In this document: in pieces, positions 41,179-50,395 of the stretch | How positions within the stretch are numbered: the first letter of the stretch is position 1 | How the letters are laid out: every line of letters begins with the position of its first letter | From: Pseudolabrys sp. | GTDB taxonomy: Bacteria > Pseudomonadota > Alphaproteobacteria > Rhizobiales > Xanthobacteraceae | Reading direction: 5' to 3' | NCBI GenBank assembly: GCA_022841665.1 | Contig: JALHRB010000019.1 | Location: 1-56,600 of the forward strand | Length of the DNA: 56,600 bases | Translations under genes and position numbers: made by a program | The notes under the pieces: generated by a model | Database searches by the model: none | Told to the model about the DNA's origin: nothing | Seen by the model: only the letters and a program-made list of their open reading frames with translations

Positions 41179-42453
41179 CTACTTCTCTCTCTCGATCGCG
41201 CGCCAGCCGATGTCGCGGCGGCAGAAGCCGCCCGGCCACCGGATCTTGTCGACCGCCTCATAGGCGCGCGCCTGCGCCGCGCGCACCGTCTTGCCGCGCG
41301 CGCAGACGTTGAGCACGCGCCCGCCGGTGGCGAGGATCTTGCCGCCTTCGGCCGTGGTGCCGGCATGGAACACCTGCACGTCCGGCACCTGCGCCGCCGC
41401 CTCTAACCCTTTGATCGGCGTGCCCTTCTGGTAAGCGCCGGGATAGCCCTTGGCCGCCATCACCACGGTGAGCGCCGCGTCGTCATACCAGCGCAGGTCG
41501 AAGTTCTTCAGCTGCCCGTCGCGCGCGGCGACAAGCGCCGGCACCAGGTCCGACATTAGCCGCATCATCAGCACCTGCGTCTCCGGGTCGCCGAAGCGCA
41601 CATTGTATTCGATGAGCTGCGGTCCCTTCGCCGTGATCATCAGCCCGGCGAACAGCACGCCCTTGTAGGGCGCGCCCATGGCCTTCAATGCGCGCACGGT
41701 GGGATGGATGATCTCGTCCATCACGCGCTTGTTCATCTCCGCCGTCATGATCGGCGCCGGCGAATAGGCGCCCATGCCGCCGGTGTTCGGGCCCTTGTCG
41801 CCGTCGAACACGCGCTTGTGGTCCTGCGCCGAGGCGAGCGCGATCGCGGTCTCGCCGTCGCACAGCGCGAAGAACGAGGCTTCCTCGCCGACCATGCATT
41901 CCTCGATTACGATCTCCCAGGCGGGCATGCCGAGCCCGCCGCCGAACATCATGTCGATGGCGTCCTCGGCTTCCTTCACCGTCTCGGCCACCACCACGCC
42001 CTTGCCGGCGGCGAGCCCGTCCGCCTTCACCACGATCGGCGCGCCCTGCGCGCGCACGTAGTCCTTGGCCGCGGCGGCGCCCTTGAAGCGCTGGTAGGCG
42101 GCGGTCGGGATGTTGTTCGCCTTGCACAGGTCCTTGGTGAAGCCTTTGGAGCCTTCCAGCCGCGCCGCCCATTTGCCCGGCCCGAAGGCCTTGATGCTGG
42201 CTTTCTCCAGGTCGTCGACGATGCCGGCGCAGAGCGGCGCCTCCGGCCCGACCACGACCAGGTCGATACCGTAGTTCTTGGCGAAGGCAATGACGGCTGC
42301 GTGGTCGGCAAGGTCGAGCGCCACGCACGCTGCCTCCTGCGCGATGCCGGCATTTCCGGGGGCGCAGTAGAGCTTGGTCGTCAGCGGGCTGGCGGCGATC
42401 TTCCAGGCCAACGCGTGCTCGCGGCCGCCGGAACCGAGGATGAGGATGTTCAT
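41179..42453 (-). CDS. purD: Phosphoribosylamine-glycine ligase (GAR synthetase)
   Basis: A 424-residue ATP-grasp enzyme for the second step of purine synthesis. [20 protein letters not shown] is the family start. Residues 115-180 hold the ATP-grasp lid, including [20 protein letters not shown] near 143. [14 protein letters not shown] near 225 and [14 protein letters not shown] near 285 carry ATP- and Mg-binding residues. Length and motifs are standard. It is 90 bases downstream of the zinc-ribbon gene on the same strand; the intervening GGGGCCCAAAGCCCC could be a weak terminator hairpin. Confidence 0.96.
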   Translation of the reverse strand: MNILILGSGGREHALAWKIAASPLTTKLYCAPGNAGIAQEAACVALDLADHAAVIAFAKNYGIDLVVVGPEAPLCAGIVDDLEKASIKAFGPGKWAARLEGSKGFTKDLCKANNIPTAAYQRFKGAAAAKDYVRAQGAPIVVKADGLAAGKGVVVAETVKEAEDAIDMMFGGGLGMPAWEIVIEECMVGEEASFFALCDGETAIALASAQDHKRVFDGDKGPNTGGMGAYSPAPIMTAEMNKRVMDEIIHPTVRALKAMGAPYKGVLFAGLMITAKGPQLIEYNVRFGDPETQVLMMRLMSDLVPALVAARDGQLKNFDLRWYDDAALTVVMAAKGYPGAYQKGTPIKGLEAAAQVPDVQVFHAGTTAEGGKILATGGRVLNVCARGKTVRAAQARAYEAVDKIRWPGGFCRRDIGWRAIEREK

Positions 42454-42543
42454 GCTTTTCCGCCCATTGCCGCTCTCGGTTAGCGGGCGGGGAGGGCGGG
42501 GACAAGGGGCCCAAAGCCCCTGTCGACAGGATCGGTCCCGCCG

Positions 42544-42777
42544 CTAGAAATGCGGGTGGGCGGTGCGCTCTTCCACGTGGTGGATGAAATCCTGGATCGT
42601 CTCGTGGTCGCGCATGTGGCCGATGCCGGTGAAGCGCAGTTCTTCGTGGCAGGTCGGGCAGCGCACGCGGTCGCCGTGGACCACGCGGCTCAGACGCTCG
42701 TGGAAGGTCGTGCGGCAATCCGGACAGCGGATCCTGATCCTGACATTCTCGATTTCGCGCTCATGCGGGTTGGTCAT
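42544..42777 (-). CDS. Small zinc-ribbon protein
   Basis: A 77-residue protein: IRCPDCRTTFHERLSRVVHGDRVRCPTCHEELRF carries two CxxC pairs (C18/C21 and C40/C43), spaced as in a zinc ribbon. A charged C-terminal tail follows with a His/Glu-rich HMRDHETIQDFIHHVEERTAHPH. It could bind zinc and RNA or protein; I do not recognise the family. ATG 42777 is divergent from xseA with 102 bases between. A much longer frame on this strand, running over xseA, is not credible as a coding sequence. Confidence 0.72.
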   Translation of the reverse strand: MTNPHEREIENVRIRIRCPDCRTTFHERLSRVVHGDRVRCPTCHEELRFTGIGHMRDHETIQDFIHHVEERTAHPHF

Positions 42778-42879
42778 GGCATCGCCCCTTCGGCCCCAAG
42801 GATGAGCTAAAAGGGTTGACGAGAGCTTGCAGGGGGAAACGGTATTCCGCGGACGGCCGCGAGAGCGTATACGCGAGCC

Positions 42880-44424
42880 ATGGCAAGCTCCAGAATCGGC
42901 GCGGAAGGCGAAGCCGCCCCGCGCGCCAATTTGCAGGAATGGACCGTTTCCGAGCTTTCGGCGGCGCTCAAGCGCACGGTCGAGGATACCTACGGTTTCG
43001 TCCGGGTGCGCGGCGAGGTTTCGGGCTTCAAGGGCGCCTCGCCCTCCGGCCACTGCTATTTCCGCCTCAAGGACGACAAGGCGGTGCTCGAAGGCGTGAT
43101 CTGGAAGGGCACCTACGGCCGCATGCGGGTGAAACCGGAGGAGGGCCTCGACGTCATCGTCACCGGCCGGCTGACCACCTTCCCCGGCTCGTCCAAGTAC
43201 CAGATCGTCATCGACACGCTGGAGCCCGCCGGCATCGGCGCGCTCATGAAGCTCCTGGAGGAGCGCAAGAAGAAGCTCGCCGCCGAAGGCCTGTTCGACG
43301 AAGCGCGCAAGCAGCTGCTGCCGTTCCTGCCCGACGTGATCGGCGTCGTCACCTCGCCGACCGGCGCCGTCATCCGCGACATTTTGCACCGGCTGGCCGA
43401 CCGCTTTCCGCGCCGGGTGCTGGTCTGGCCGGTGCGCGTGCAGGGCGAGACCTCGGCGGCGGAAGTCGCCAACGCCATCGAAGGCTTCAACGCGCTGCCG
43501 GAACGCGGCCCGCTGCCGCGGCCCGACCTCATCATCGTCGCGCGCGGCGGCGGCTCGCTGGAAGACCTGTGGTCGTTCAACGAGGAGATCGTGGTGCGCG
43601 CGGCCGCCGCCAGCATGATCCCGCTCATCTCGGCGGTCGGCCACGAGACCGACATCACGCTCATCGATTTCGCCTCGGATCGGCGCGCGCCGACGCCGAC
43701 GGCGGCGGCCGAGATGGCGGTGCCGGTGCGCGGCGAATTGCTCGCGCGCATCGCCAAATTGGCCGAGCGCAAGCTCGCCTGCTGGCAGCGCGGCATCGAG
43801 CAGCGCCGCAAGGAATTGACGCTGCTCACGCGCGCGCTGCCGAAGGACATCCTGGCCGCGCCGCGCCAGCAGCTCGACGCGCTGGCCGAACGCCTGCCGC
43901 GCGCGCTGCGCGCCAATGCGCAGATCCACCACACGCAATATTCCCGCGTCGCCTCGCGGCTGGCGCCGCAGCTCTTGCGCACCACGGTCGAGCGCCGGCG
44001 CGAACGCTACGAGAACCTGAATCGCCGCTTGCGCACCAGCCTGGTCGCCAATGCGCAGGCGCATCGCGCGCGGCTGGCGCGCCACCGCGACCGCGTCACC
44101 GCCTGCGGCAATGCCGCCCGCCGCGCCATGGCGACGCTGCTCGCCCAGCGTGGCGCCCGGCTCGAGCGCGCCGAGCGCCTGCTCGCCGCCTTCTCCTATC
44201 GCGAGGTGCTCAAGCGCGGTTTCGCGCTGGTGCGCGACGGCGGCGGACTGCCGCTGCACAGCGCCTCGGCCGTCGCCTCGGGCATGCGCCTCGACATCGA
44301 ATTCGCCGACGGCCGCGTTGCCGCCGTGGCCGATGGGGGTGGCAAGCCGGCCGCGCCGCCGGCGCCCCGCCCGAAGCCGCATCCGCGCGGCGAGGGCGGT
44401 GGCGGGCAGGGCAGCCTGTTTTAG
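42880..44424 (+). CDS. xseA: Exodeoxyribonuclease VII large subunit
   Basis: A 514-residue nuclease subunit. The N-terminal OB-fold (about 22-115) starts [26 protein letters not shown]. The catalytic domain (about 140-330) has [17 protein letters not shown] and [20 protein letters not shown], and [28 protein letters not shown] (here [14 protein letters not shown]). A long Arg-rich helical region follows and ends [21 protein letters not shown]. The small subunit XseB is not in the window. The enzyme degrades single-stranded DNA in repair. ATG 42880 is in a divergent gap with the zinc-ribbon gene. Confidence 0.95.
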   Translation: MASSRIGAEGEAAPRANLQEWTVSELSAALKRTVEDTYGFVRVRGEVSGFKGASPSGHCYFRLKDDKAVLEGVIWKGTYGRMRVKPEEGLDVIVTGRLTTFPGSSKYQIVIDTLEPAGIGALMKLLEERKKKLAAEGLFDEARKQLLPFLPDVIGVVTSPTGAVIRDILHRLADRFPRRVLVWPVRVQGETSAAEVANAIEGFNALPERGPLPRPDLIIVARGGGSLEDLWSFNEEIVVRAAAASMIPLISAVGHETDITLIDFASDRRAPTPTAAAEMAVPVRGELLARIAKLAERKLACWQRGIEQRRKELTLLTRALPKDILAAPRQQLDALAERLPRALRANAQIHHTQYSRVASRLAPQLLRTTVERRRERYENLNRRLRTSLVANAQAHRARLARHRDRVTACGNAARRAMATLLAQRGARLERAERLLAAFSYREVLKRGFALVRDGGGLPLHSASAVASGMRLDIEFADGRVAAVADGGGKPAAPPAPRPKPHPRGEGGGGQGSLF

Positions 44425-44506
44425 CCGCGGTGCCTCGGCATTTTCAGGGTTTCGCTCGCGCCGCCGAGCGATTATGTTGGGCTCTGCAACCGCCCCGGAG
44501 ACCGCC

Positions 44507-44731
44507 TTGCTCAACCGCTACGATCGCTCGCCGCCGATGAATGGCGAAGCCGAGGTCAAATACCTCGACGGCGATTTCCGCGTGCTCAAGCCCGGCGCCT
44601 TCGTGCGCTGCGCGGTCACCGGCGTGGCGATCCCGCTCGAGGAGCTGAAGTACTGGAGCGTCGACCGCCAGGAGGCCTATGCCTCGCCCGAGGCGGTCCT
44701 GCTGCGCTACCGCGAGCAGATGTCTAACTAG
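44507..44731 (+). CDS. DUF2093 family protein
   Basis: A 74-residue protein (from TTG 44507): EVKYLDGDFRVLKPGAFVRCAVTGVAIPLEELKYWSVDRQEAYASPEAVLLRY is the DUF2093 signature. I prefer TTG 44507 because GGAG lies six bases before it at 44497-44500; ATG 44474 is an in-frame alternative adding 11 residues. The protein has no known function. Its last eight bases overlap the end of lpxK on the other strand (CTAACTAG, with a stop codon for each). It follows xseA by 82 bases. Confidence 0.82.
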   Translation: MLNRYDRSPPMNGEAEVKYLDGDFRVLKPGAFVRCAVTGVAIPLEELKYWSVDRQEAYASPEAVLLRYREQMSN

Positions 44732-45728
44732 CCCGGCGCACGGCGGCCATCGCGGCCTTCTGCAATTCTTCCGCCTCTCTTATCTCCATGCGCACCGGCA
44801 GCACGTGCGACTTGGCCGCGAGCGCGGCGAGCGAGGGGTCGCCGGCCATGCGCGCGTGATCCTTTTCGGTGGTGATGAGCGCGAGCGCTTCGTGCTCGGC
44901 GTCCATCACGAGAGCGGCCGCTTCCTCCGCGCTGAACACGTGATGGTCGGGGAAGGCGCGCTTCTGCGCGATGGCGAAGCCGGCTTCCGTCACGGTCGCA
45001 AAGAACTTCTCCGGATCGCCGATGCCGGCGAAAGCGAGCACCTTGCGCCCCTTCAGGTCGCCGATCGCGGCCGTGTCGGGCACCAGCTTGCCATGCCACA
45101 CCGGCAATCGCTGCGCCTGCGCCGCGGCGATGACGTCGCGCGCGCCGGTCTCGTCACCCACCACCAGCAACGCGTCGCAGCGCGCGAGCTGCGCGTCGAG
45201 CGGCGCGCGCAGCGGCCCCGCCGGAAACACGCAGCCGTTGCCGATGCCGCGCCGGCCGTCCACCACCGCAAGCGTGAAATTCTTGGCCAGTGTGCCGTTC
45301 TGCAAGCCGTCGTCCATGATGACGACGTCCGCGCCCTGCGCGCGCGCGAGCCCAGCCCCGACGACGCGGTCGCGCGCAATGATGGTCGGCGCCACGCGCG
45401 CCAGCAGCAGCGCCTCGTCGCCCACCAGCGCGGCGCTGTCGGCCTGCGGATTGATGCGGCGCGGCCACTTCTCGCTGCCGCCATAGCCGCGGCTCAGGCA
45501 AAACGGCTTCAAGCCGGCCGCCGCCAGCATTCCGGCAAGCGCGATCGCGGTCGGCGTCTTGCCGGCGCCGCCGAGCGTGAAATTACCGACGCAGATCACC
45601 GGCACGCCGGCGCGCGTGCCGGGCCCCGCCATGCGCTGCGCCGCCACCAGGCCGTAGACCGCCCCAAGCGGCGCCAGCAGGCTCGATGCGAGCCCCGCCT
45701 TGCGCCACCAGAAGGCCGGGTCACGCAT
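44724..45728 (-). CDS. lpxK: Tetraacyldisaccharide 4'-kinase
   Basis: A 334-residue kinase of lipid A synthesis that phosphorylates the 4'-position of the tetraacyl disaccharide. The start MRDPAFWWRKAGLASSLLAPLGAVYG gives a membrane-associated N-terminal helix, and VGNFTLGGAGKTPTAIAL (about 50-67) is the Walker A motif. DDGLQN near residue 135 carries the catalytic Asp pair. Its start overlaps the waaA stop by eight bases; it is the last gene of the minus-strand envelope operon and overlaps the DUF2093 gene tail to tail. Confidence 0.95.
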   Translation of the reverse strand: MRDPAFWWRKAGLASSLLAPLGAVYGLVAAQRMAGPGTRAGVPVICVGNFTLGGAGKTPTAIALAGMLAAAGLKPFCLSRGYGGSEKWPRRINPQADSAALVGDEALLLARVAPTIIARDRVVGAGLARAQGADVVIMDDGLQNGTLAKNFTLAVVDGRRGIGNGCVFPAGPLRAPLDAQLARCDALLVVGDETGARDVIAAAQAQRLPVWHGKLVPDTAAIGDLKGRKVLAFAGIGDPEKFFATVTEAGFAIAQKRAFPDHHVFSAEEAAALVMDAEHEALALITTEKDHARMAGDPSLAALAAKSHVLPVRMEIREAEELQKAAMAAVRRAS

Positions 45729-47025
45729 TTTCGGTCCGCCGATGCAGTTGAAGCTGCATGAGATAGGGGTCGAGCGCATGCAGCGTACGCTCGAGCGCGC
45801 CGCCCAGTCTGTCCACCGTCGTGCGCGCAGCCGCGGCGACGCTGTTGCGCAGCGCCGGCTGCGCCAGCATGGCGGCAAAGGCCGCCGCCAGCCGCTCGCC
45901 GTCGCCGATGATTTCGGCGCCGTGCGCCTGGTCGAGCGCGCCGTAGATCTCCGCGAAATTCCACACATGCGGCCCGTGCAGAATCGCCGCGCCGAGCTTG
46001 GCCGGCTCGATCGGGTTCTGCCCGCCATGCGGCACCAGCGAGCCGCCCATGAACACGACCGGCGCCAGCCGGTACAGAAGTCCGAGCTCGCCCACGGTGT
46101 CGGCGACGTAGATATCCGTGTCGCGCCTGGGCAGTTCGCCGCGCGAGCGCAGCGCCACGTTCAGGCCGTTGGCCTGCGCGTAGACCGCGATCTCCGAGCC
46201 GCGCTCGGGATGGCGCGGCGCGATCACCGTCAGCAGGCCGGGGAAGTTCGTGCGCAGCCGCCGGTGCACGCCGACGATCATGTCTTCCTCGCCGGCATGG
46301 GTGGAGGCCCCCGCCATCACCGGCCGCTGGCCGACCGCCGTTTGCAGTTCGTGCAGCCGCTGCGCGTTGGCGGGCGGCGGCGGCACATCGAGCTTGAGGT
46401 TGCCGGTCGTGACGATGCTGGGCGCGCCCAGCGCGCCGAGCCGCTCCGCGTCGCCCGGCGTGCGCGCCATGCACAAATCGAAGCGCTTGAGCAAATTGAC
46501 GATGGCGGCCGGCAGATGCGTCCAGCGATGGAATGAGTTTTCCGACAGCCGCCCGTTCACCAGCACCATCGGCACGCCGCGGCGCGAGGTTTCGATTACC
46601 ATGTTCGGCCAGAGGTCGGATTCCACGAACAGCGCAAGGTCCGGCTGCCAGTGGCCGAGGAATCGGCGCACGAAGCGCGGCACGTCGAGCGGCACAAACT
46701 GGTGGATCACGCCCGGCGGCAGGCGCTGTTCGGCGAGCCCGCCCGACGTCACCGTGCCGGAGGTGACCAGCATGTTCACCTCGCGCGCGCTGATGCGCTC
46801 GATCAGCGGCAGCACGCTCATCAGTTCGCCGACGCTGGCGCCGTGCAGCCAGACCAGCGGCCCCGCCGGCCGCTCCATGCGGCTCTCGCCGCGCCGCTCG
46901 CCGACGCGCAGCCGGTGCTCCTTGCCGCGGCGCAGGCGCTGCGCCAGCAAGAGCGGCGTGAACGGCATGGCGGCGGCGGAGAACAGCCGGTAGGCCTGCA
47001 ACGCAACCGGCAGACGATCGCTCAC
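45721..47025 (-). CDS. waaA: 3-deoxy-D-manno-octulosonic acid transferase
   Basis: A 434-residue GT30 enzyme that attaches Kdo to the lipid A precursor. It has an N-terminal membrane segment (LPVALQAYRLFSAAAMPFTPLLL), WLHGASVGELMSVLPLIERI near residue 58 (with the catalytic-site Glu), and VMAGASTHAGEED near residue 235, then GSLVPHGGQNPIEPAKLGAAI near 330, the GT-B donor-site motif. The start is GTG 47025, overlapping the DUF374 stop by four bases. Together with lpxK it builds the inner part of lipopolysaccharide. Confidence 0.95.
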   Translation of the reverse strand: MSDRLPVALQAYRLFSAAAMPFTPLLLAQRLRRGKEHRLRVGERRGESRMERPAGPLVWLHGASVGELMSVLPLIERISAREVNMLVTSGTVTSGGLAEQRLPPGVIHQFVPLDVPRFVRRFLGHWQPDLALFVESDLWPNMVIETSRRGVPMVLVNGRLSENSFHRWTHLPAAIVNLLKRFDLCMARTPGDAERLGALGAPSIVTTGNLKLDVPPPPANAQRLHELQTAVGQRPVMAGASTHAGEEDMIVGVHRRLRTNFPGLLTVIAPRHPERGSEIAVYAQANGLNVALRSRGELPRRDTDIYVADTVGELGLLYRLAPVVFMGGSLVPHGGQNPIEPAKLGAAILHGPHVWNFAEIYGALDQAHGAEIIGDGERLAAAFAAMLAQPALRNSVAAAARTTVDRLGGALERTLHALDPYLMQLQLHRRTENA

Positions 47026-47723
47026 GGCGCGCCGCTCCCTTTGCCTGCTGCGAGCGCGTAGGCGTGTTTGGTCAGCCGGTTGAGTTCGTCCTCGACTTGC
47101 TTGCGCGCGGCTTCGAGCGTGTCGGCGTCGGCCTCGCGCGGCACGAGGATCGGCTTGTCGGTCACCATCGCCAGCCGGCTAAATGGCAGGTTGACGACGC
47201 TGCGGTCCCAGCTGTCGAGTTCGATATAGCGGCTGGTGGCGACCGCCACTGGATAGATCGGGCGGCCGGAATATTGCGCGAGCTTGATCACGCCCAGGCC
47301 GCAGACGCGCGCGACCTTCGGCACGTCGGCGGTCAGCGCCACGTTGTAGCCTTCCTCGAGCGCCTGGATCATTTCGGAAAGAGCCGAGGCGCCGCCCTTG
47401 CGCGTGAACTCGCCGTTATGCGCGCCCGAGCCGCGGATGGTGCCGACGCCGAGCTTCTCGGCCGCGCGCGCATTGATCTCACCGTCGCGATGACGCGAGA
47501 TCAGGACCTTGGCGCGATGCTCGGGCTTCTTGATGAACGGCAACATGAAATGCTGGCCATGCCATGCGGCGATGATCACCGGCGGCCGGATGGTCTCGTA
47601 GATGTCCGGCGGGTCGAGGATAACCCGGCTGGTGCGCCATACCAGCTTCAGATAGCCGGCCCCCAGCGTTCCCACGACGCTCTGGAAGCCGGGTGAGGCG
47701 ACAATCCGCTTGAGCGATGGCAT
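47022..47723 (-). CDS. DUF374 family, putative lysophospholipid/lipid A acyltransferase
   Basis: A 233-residue protein of the DUF374 group of LPLAT-like acyltransferases. It has an N-terminal hydrophobic segment and PVIIAAWHGQHFMLPFI near residue 50, equivalent to the HX4D acyltransferase motif but with a differing spacing, plus ISRHRDGEINARAAEKLG and GSGAHNGEFTRKGGASALSEMI. The likely role is transfer of an acyl chain to lipid A or another lipid; the acceptor is unproven. ATG 47723 precedes a family-like start (MPSLKRIVASPGFQ). It sits directly before waaA and lpxK in one operon, supporting an LPS role. Confidence 0.82.
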   Translation of the reverse strand: MPSLKRIVASPGFQSVVGTLGAGYLKLVWRTSRVILDPPDIYETIRPPVIIAAWHGQHFMLPFIKKPEHRAKVLISRHRDGEINARAAEKLGVGTIRGSGAHNGEFTRKGGASALSEMIQALEEGYNVALTADVPKVARVCGLGVIKLAQYSGRPIYPVAVATSRYIELDSWDRSVVNLPFSRLAMVTDKPILVPREADADTLEAARKQVEDELNRLTKHAYALAAGKGSGAP

Positions 47724-47736
47724 CGGCACCTGGCTG

Positions 47737-47985
47737 TTAGCGCGTCGAGCCGCCGGCCGTCTCGGGGTCGAGCAGGCGGTGCAGGTGGACGATGAAATAG
47801 CGCATATGGGCGTTGTCGACGGTCTGCTGCGCCTTCGCCTTCCAGGCGACGTAGGCGCTGGCATAGTTGGGGTAGACGCCGACGATGTCGACCTTGTCGA
47901 GATCCTTGAATTCGGTGCCGCCGAGCGCGGTGAGCTCGCCGCCGATAACGAGATGGAGAAGCTGCGGTTTTCCGGGTTCGGACAT
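47737..47985 (-). CDS. DUF4170 family protein
   Basis: An 82-residue protein: HLVIGGELTALGGTEFKDLDKVDIVGVYPNYASAYVAWKAKAQQTVDNAHMRYFIVHLHRLLDPE is the DUF4170 signature. It is small, soluble and without a signal peptide, with alternating beta strands. The function is unknown. It is 13 bases upstream of the DUF374 acyltransferase gene and downstream of cysQ, so it probably belongs to the same envelope operon, and its product may act with lipid A enzymes. Confidence 0.83.
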   Translation of the reverse strand: MSEPGKPQLLHLVIGGELTALGGTEFKDLDKVDIVGVYPNYASAYVAWKAKAQQTVDNAHMRYFIVHLHRLLDPETAGGSTR

Positions 47986-48056
47986 GCTCGATCCTGTTGA
48001 CGATGCCCCGGCGGCGGATGGCTGGCGGGCCGGACGGCCCTGGTAGCGGAGGAACT

Positions 48057-48854
48057 CTACGCGAATTCCGGCATCCGGTCGCGTACCAGCTCGATCAGCG
48101 CACCGTGGCGGGCGGGACCGGCGGCGATGAGCGCGCCGTGCACGACTTTGGGCCGGTTGAAACGCAGTTCCCGGCCGGCAAGATCGGTCATCACGCCGCC
48201 GGCTTCGTGCACCAAAAGGTCTGCCGCCGCAAGGTCCCAGTCGTGGCTGCCCCCGGAAGAAAATGCGGCGTCGAGGGCGCCGTGCGCGACGCGCGTCAGG
48301 CGCAGAGCGAGGGAATGTACTTTCGGCTGCGGTAGAATAGCGGGCGCGATCTTTTCGAGCTTTTCCAAATAGCGTTTCGGCCCGGCCACCTTGGCGCCGG
48401 TCATGTCCTCGCCGGCGTTCGGCCGCATCGGCTCGCCGTTGAGGGTGGCGCCTCTGCCGCGCACAGCGAGGAACATCTCCTCCGTCACCGGCGCATAGAG
48501 CGCGGCCAGCACCGGCCGGCCGTCCTCCACCAGCGCCACCGAGATGGTCCAGTCGGTGCGGCCGGAGATATAGGCGCGCGTGCCGTCGATCGGGTCGACG
48601 ATCCAGGCCTGCCGCATCGCGCGCGCAGCGGCCTCGTCCTCGGTCTCCTCCGACAGCCAGCCGGCGCCCGGCGTCAGCTTTGGCAGCCTCTCGCGCAAGA
48701 GGTCGTTGACCGCGATGTCGCCTTCGCTCACCGGCGAATCGTCGTCGCCTTTGGTCCAGCGCTTGAACGGGCGGCGCGAGGTGACGCGCGCGAGCTCGCC
48801 CGCCTCGCGCATGACGGCTTCCAGCGCATCGCGCAGCGCGTCATTGGCCGGCAA
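48057..48854 (-). CDS. cysQ: 3'(2'),5'-bisphosphate nucleotidase / inositol monophosphatase family
   Basis: A 265-residue phosphatase of the inositol-monophosphatase superfamily. WLSEETEDE near residue 70, WIVDPIDGTRAYISGRTDWTISVALVEDG near 88-116 and the SGGSHDWDLAAADLLVHEAGG motif near 213-233 give the three Mg-binding sites. CysQ hydrolyses 3'-phosphoadenosine 5'-phosphate in sulfur metabolism; inositol phosphatase activity cannot be excluded. TTG 48854 is used because GGAGGGG lies just upstream, and it overlaps the pmbA stop by 14 bases. ATG 48812 is a shorter alternative. It is 71 bases upstream of the DUF4170 gene. Confidence 0.87.
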   Translation of the reverse strand: MPANDALRDALEAVMREAGELARVTSRRPFKRWTKGDDDSPVSEGDIAVNDLLRERLPKLTPGAGWLSEETEDEAAARAMRQAWIVDPIDGTRAYISGRTDWTISVALVEDGRPVLAALYAPVTEEMFLAVRGRGATLNGEPMRPNAGEDMTGAKVAGPKRYLEKLEKIAPAILPQPKVHSLALRLTRVAHGALDAAFSSGGSHDWDLAAADLLVHEAGGVMTDLAGRELRFNRPKVVHGALIAAGPARHGALIELVRDRMPEFA

Positions 48855-50202
48855 CGGTCAGCCCCTCCAGCCGCACGGTCGGCGCGTTGGTGCCGTAGCG
48901 GAAGACGAGATCGTTGGCCGGCGTCAACGTGCGGAAGATGTCGAACAAGTGCCCGGCGATGGTGACCTCGCTCACCGCATAGGTGCGCTGGCCGTTTTCG
49001 ATCCAGAAGCCGGAGGCGCCGCGGCTGTAGTCGCCGGTCACCATGTTGACGCCCATGCCGATCAGGTCGGTGACGTAGAAGCCGTCCTTGATGTCGGCGA
49101 TCAGGTCGTCCGGCGACAGCTTGCCCGCTTCCAGATGCAGGTTGCTTGGCGCCGGCGATGGCACCGACGACACGCCGCGCGAGGCATGGCCCGTGGTGGC
49201 GAGCCCCAGTTCGCGCGCGGTGGCGCAGTCCAGGATCCAGGAATTCAGCACGCCGTCCTCGACCAGCGCCAGCGTCTTGCCGGCGACGCCTTCGCCGTCG
49301 AAGGGATGCGAGCGCAGCCCGCGCTTGCGCAAGGGATCGTCGATAATGCGGATGCCGTCGGCGAAGATCTTCTGGCCCATCTTCTCGCGCAGGAAGCTGG
49401 TCTTGCGCGCGACCGACGCGCCGTTCACGGCGCTGGCGAGATGCGACACCAGCGAGCCGGCGATGCGCGGGTCGAACACCACCGGCACCTTGCGCGTCGC
49501 CACCTTGCGCGGGTTGAGCCGCGCGATGGCGCGCTCGCCCGCGGTGCGGCCGATCTTTTCCGGGCTGTCGAGGTCGGCCGCGTGCCGCACGCTCGAGTAA
49601 TCGTAGTCGCGCTCCATGCCGGTGCCTTGCCCGGCGATCGCCGTCATCGACAGGCCGTGGCTGGAGCCGAGGTAGGCGCCGCGGAAACCGGTCGAGGTCA
49701 CCAGGACCATGCCGCCGATGCCGGCCGAGGCGGAGGCGCCGCCCGACTTGGCGACGCCGGCAACCGCGAGGCCCGCCTCCTCGGCAGCCCGTGCCCGCTG
49801 CTCCAGCTGTGCCACCGTCGGCAAGGCGCGGTCGATCAGATCGAGGTCGGGAAAACTGTGCGCGAGCAGGCTCGCGTCCGCGAGCCCGGCATATTTGTCT
49901 TCCGGCGCGGCCTTGGCCATCGCCACCGCGCGCTGCGCGAGCTCGGCGCCGGCATTGGCCACGTCGTTGGTCGAGACCACGGCCTGGCGGCGGCCGACCA
50001 GCACGCGCAGGCCGAGATCGTCGCCCTCGGCGCTTTCGGATTCCTCCACGTTGCCGTCGCGCAGTTCGAGCGACAGCGACAGCGAGCGCACCGCCACCGC
50101 GTCGGCGGCGTCGGCGCCGGCCGCAAGCGCGGCCTTCACCAGGCGCTCGGCGCGGTCGGTGAGGGCGGTCTGGTCGAACAGGGACGCGGCGGGGGCGAGC
50201 AT
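48841..50202 (-). CDS. pmbA: PmbA/TldE-family metalloprotease component
   Basis: A 453-residue protein of the TldD/PmbA group. NVEESESAEGDDLGLRVLVGRRQAVVST near residue 55 and the long beta-rich C-terminal region (SRGASGFWIENGQRTYAVSEVTIAGHLFDIF, about 390) are the PmbA pattern. TldD/TldE heterodimers cleave unfolded peptides, as in microcin B17 maturation; TldE contributes no zinc motif itself. Its partner TldD is not in the window. ATG 50202 opens the operon pmbA-cysQ-DUF4170-DUF374-waaA-lpxK. Confidence 0.92.
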   Translation of the reverse strand: MLAPAASLFDQTALTDRAERLVKAALAAGADAADAVAVRSLSLSLELRDGNVEESESAEGDDLGLRVLVGRRQAVVSTNDVANAGAELAQRAVAMAKAAPEDKYAGLADASLLAHSFPDLDLIDRALPTVAQLEQRARAAEEAGLAVAGVAKSGGASASAGIGGMVLVTSTGFRGAYLGSSHGLSMTAIAGQGTGMERDYDYSSVRHAADLDSPEKIGRTAGERAIARLNPRKVATRKVPVVFDPRIAGSLVSHLASAVNGASVARKTSFLREKMGQKIFADGIRIIDDPLRKRGLRSHPFDGEGVAGKTLALVEDGVLNSWILDCATARELGLATTGHASRGVSSVPSPAPSNLHLEAGKLSPDDLIADIKDGFYVTDLIGMGVNMVTGDYSRGASGFWIENGQRTYAVSEVTIAGHLFDIFRTLTPANDLVFRYGTNAPTVRLEGLTVAGQ

Positions 50203-50291
50203 GCGGGGGCTTTCGTTTCCACTCAGATGGCGCTGCGTCAGCGCCGTTCAACCGGCCATTCGGACAAATTGAGCAGGCCGCGGCAACACCT

Positions 50292-50327
50292 CGTCAATCA
50301 TGCTTCGCAACGCCGCGTCAATCATGC
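50292..50327. promoter_or_regulatory. 12-base direct repeat in the pmbA/DUF6101 divergent gap
   Basis: CGTCAATCATGC occurs at 50292-50303 and again at 50316-50327, exactly 24 bases apart (about two helical turns and a bit). It lies 90 bases from pmbA and 70-100 bases from the DUF6101 gene. This spacing suits two binding sites for one dimeric regulator. It is not part of the dispersed two-hairpin repeat family. Confidence 0.4.
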
Positions 50328-50395
50328 ACGACAAAGCCCGCGCGGCTACTCCCGGTTAACCCCGTCCTTTAAGCGGTTTCCGACGCCTTTCTGCC

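Noticed and set aside
42544-44514. A 656-codon minus-strand frame running across xseA
   Set aside because: Only its last 77 codons look like protein (two CxxC pairs). The rest is Arg/His/Ala-rich, lies antisense to a clear xseA, and has the character of a frame kept open by high GC.
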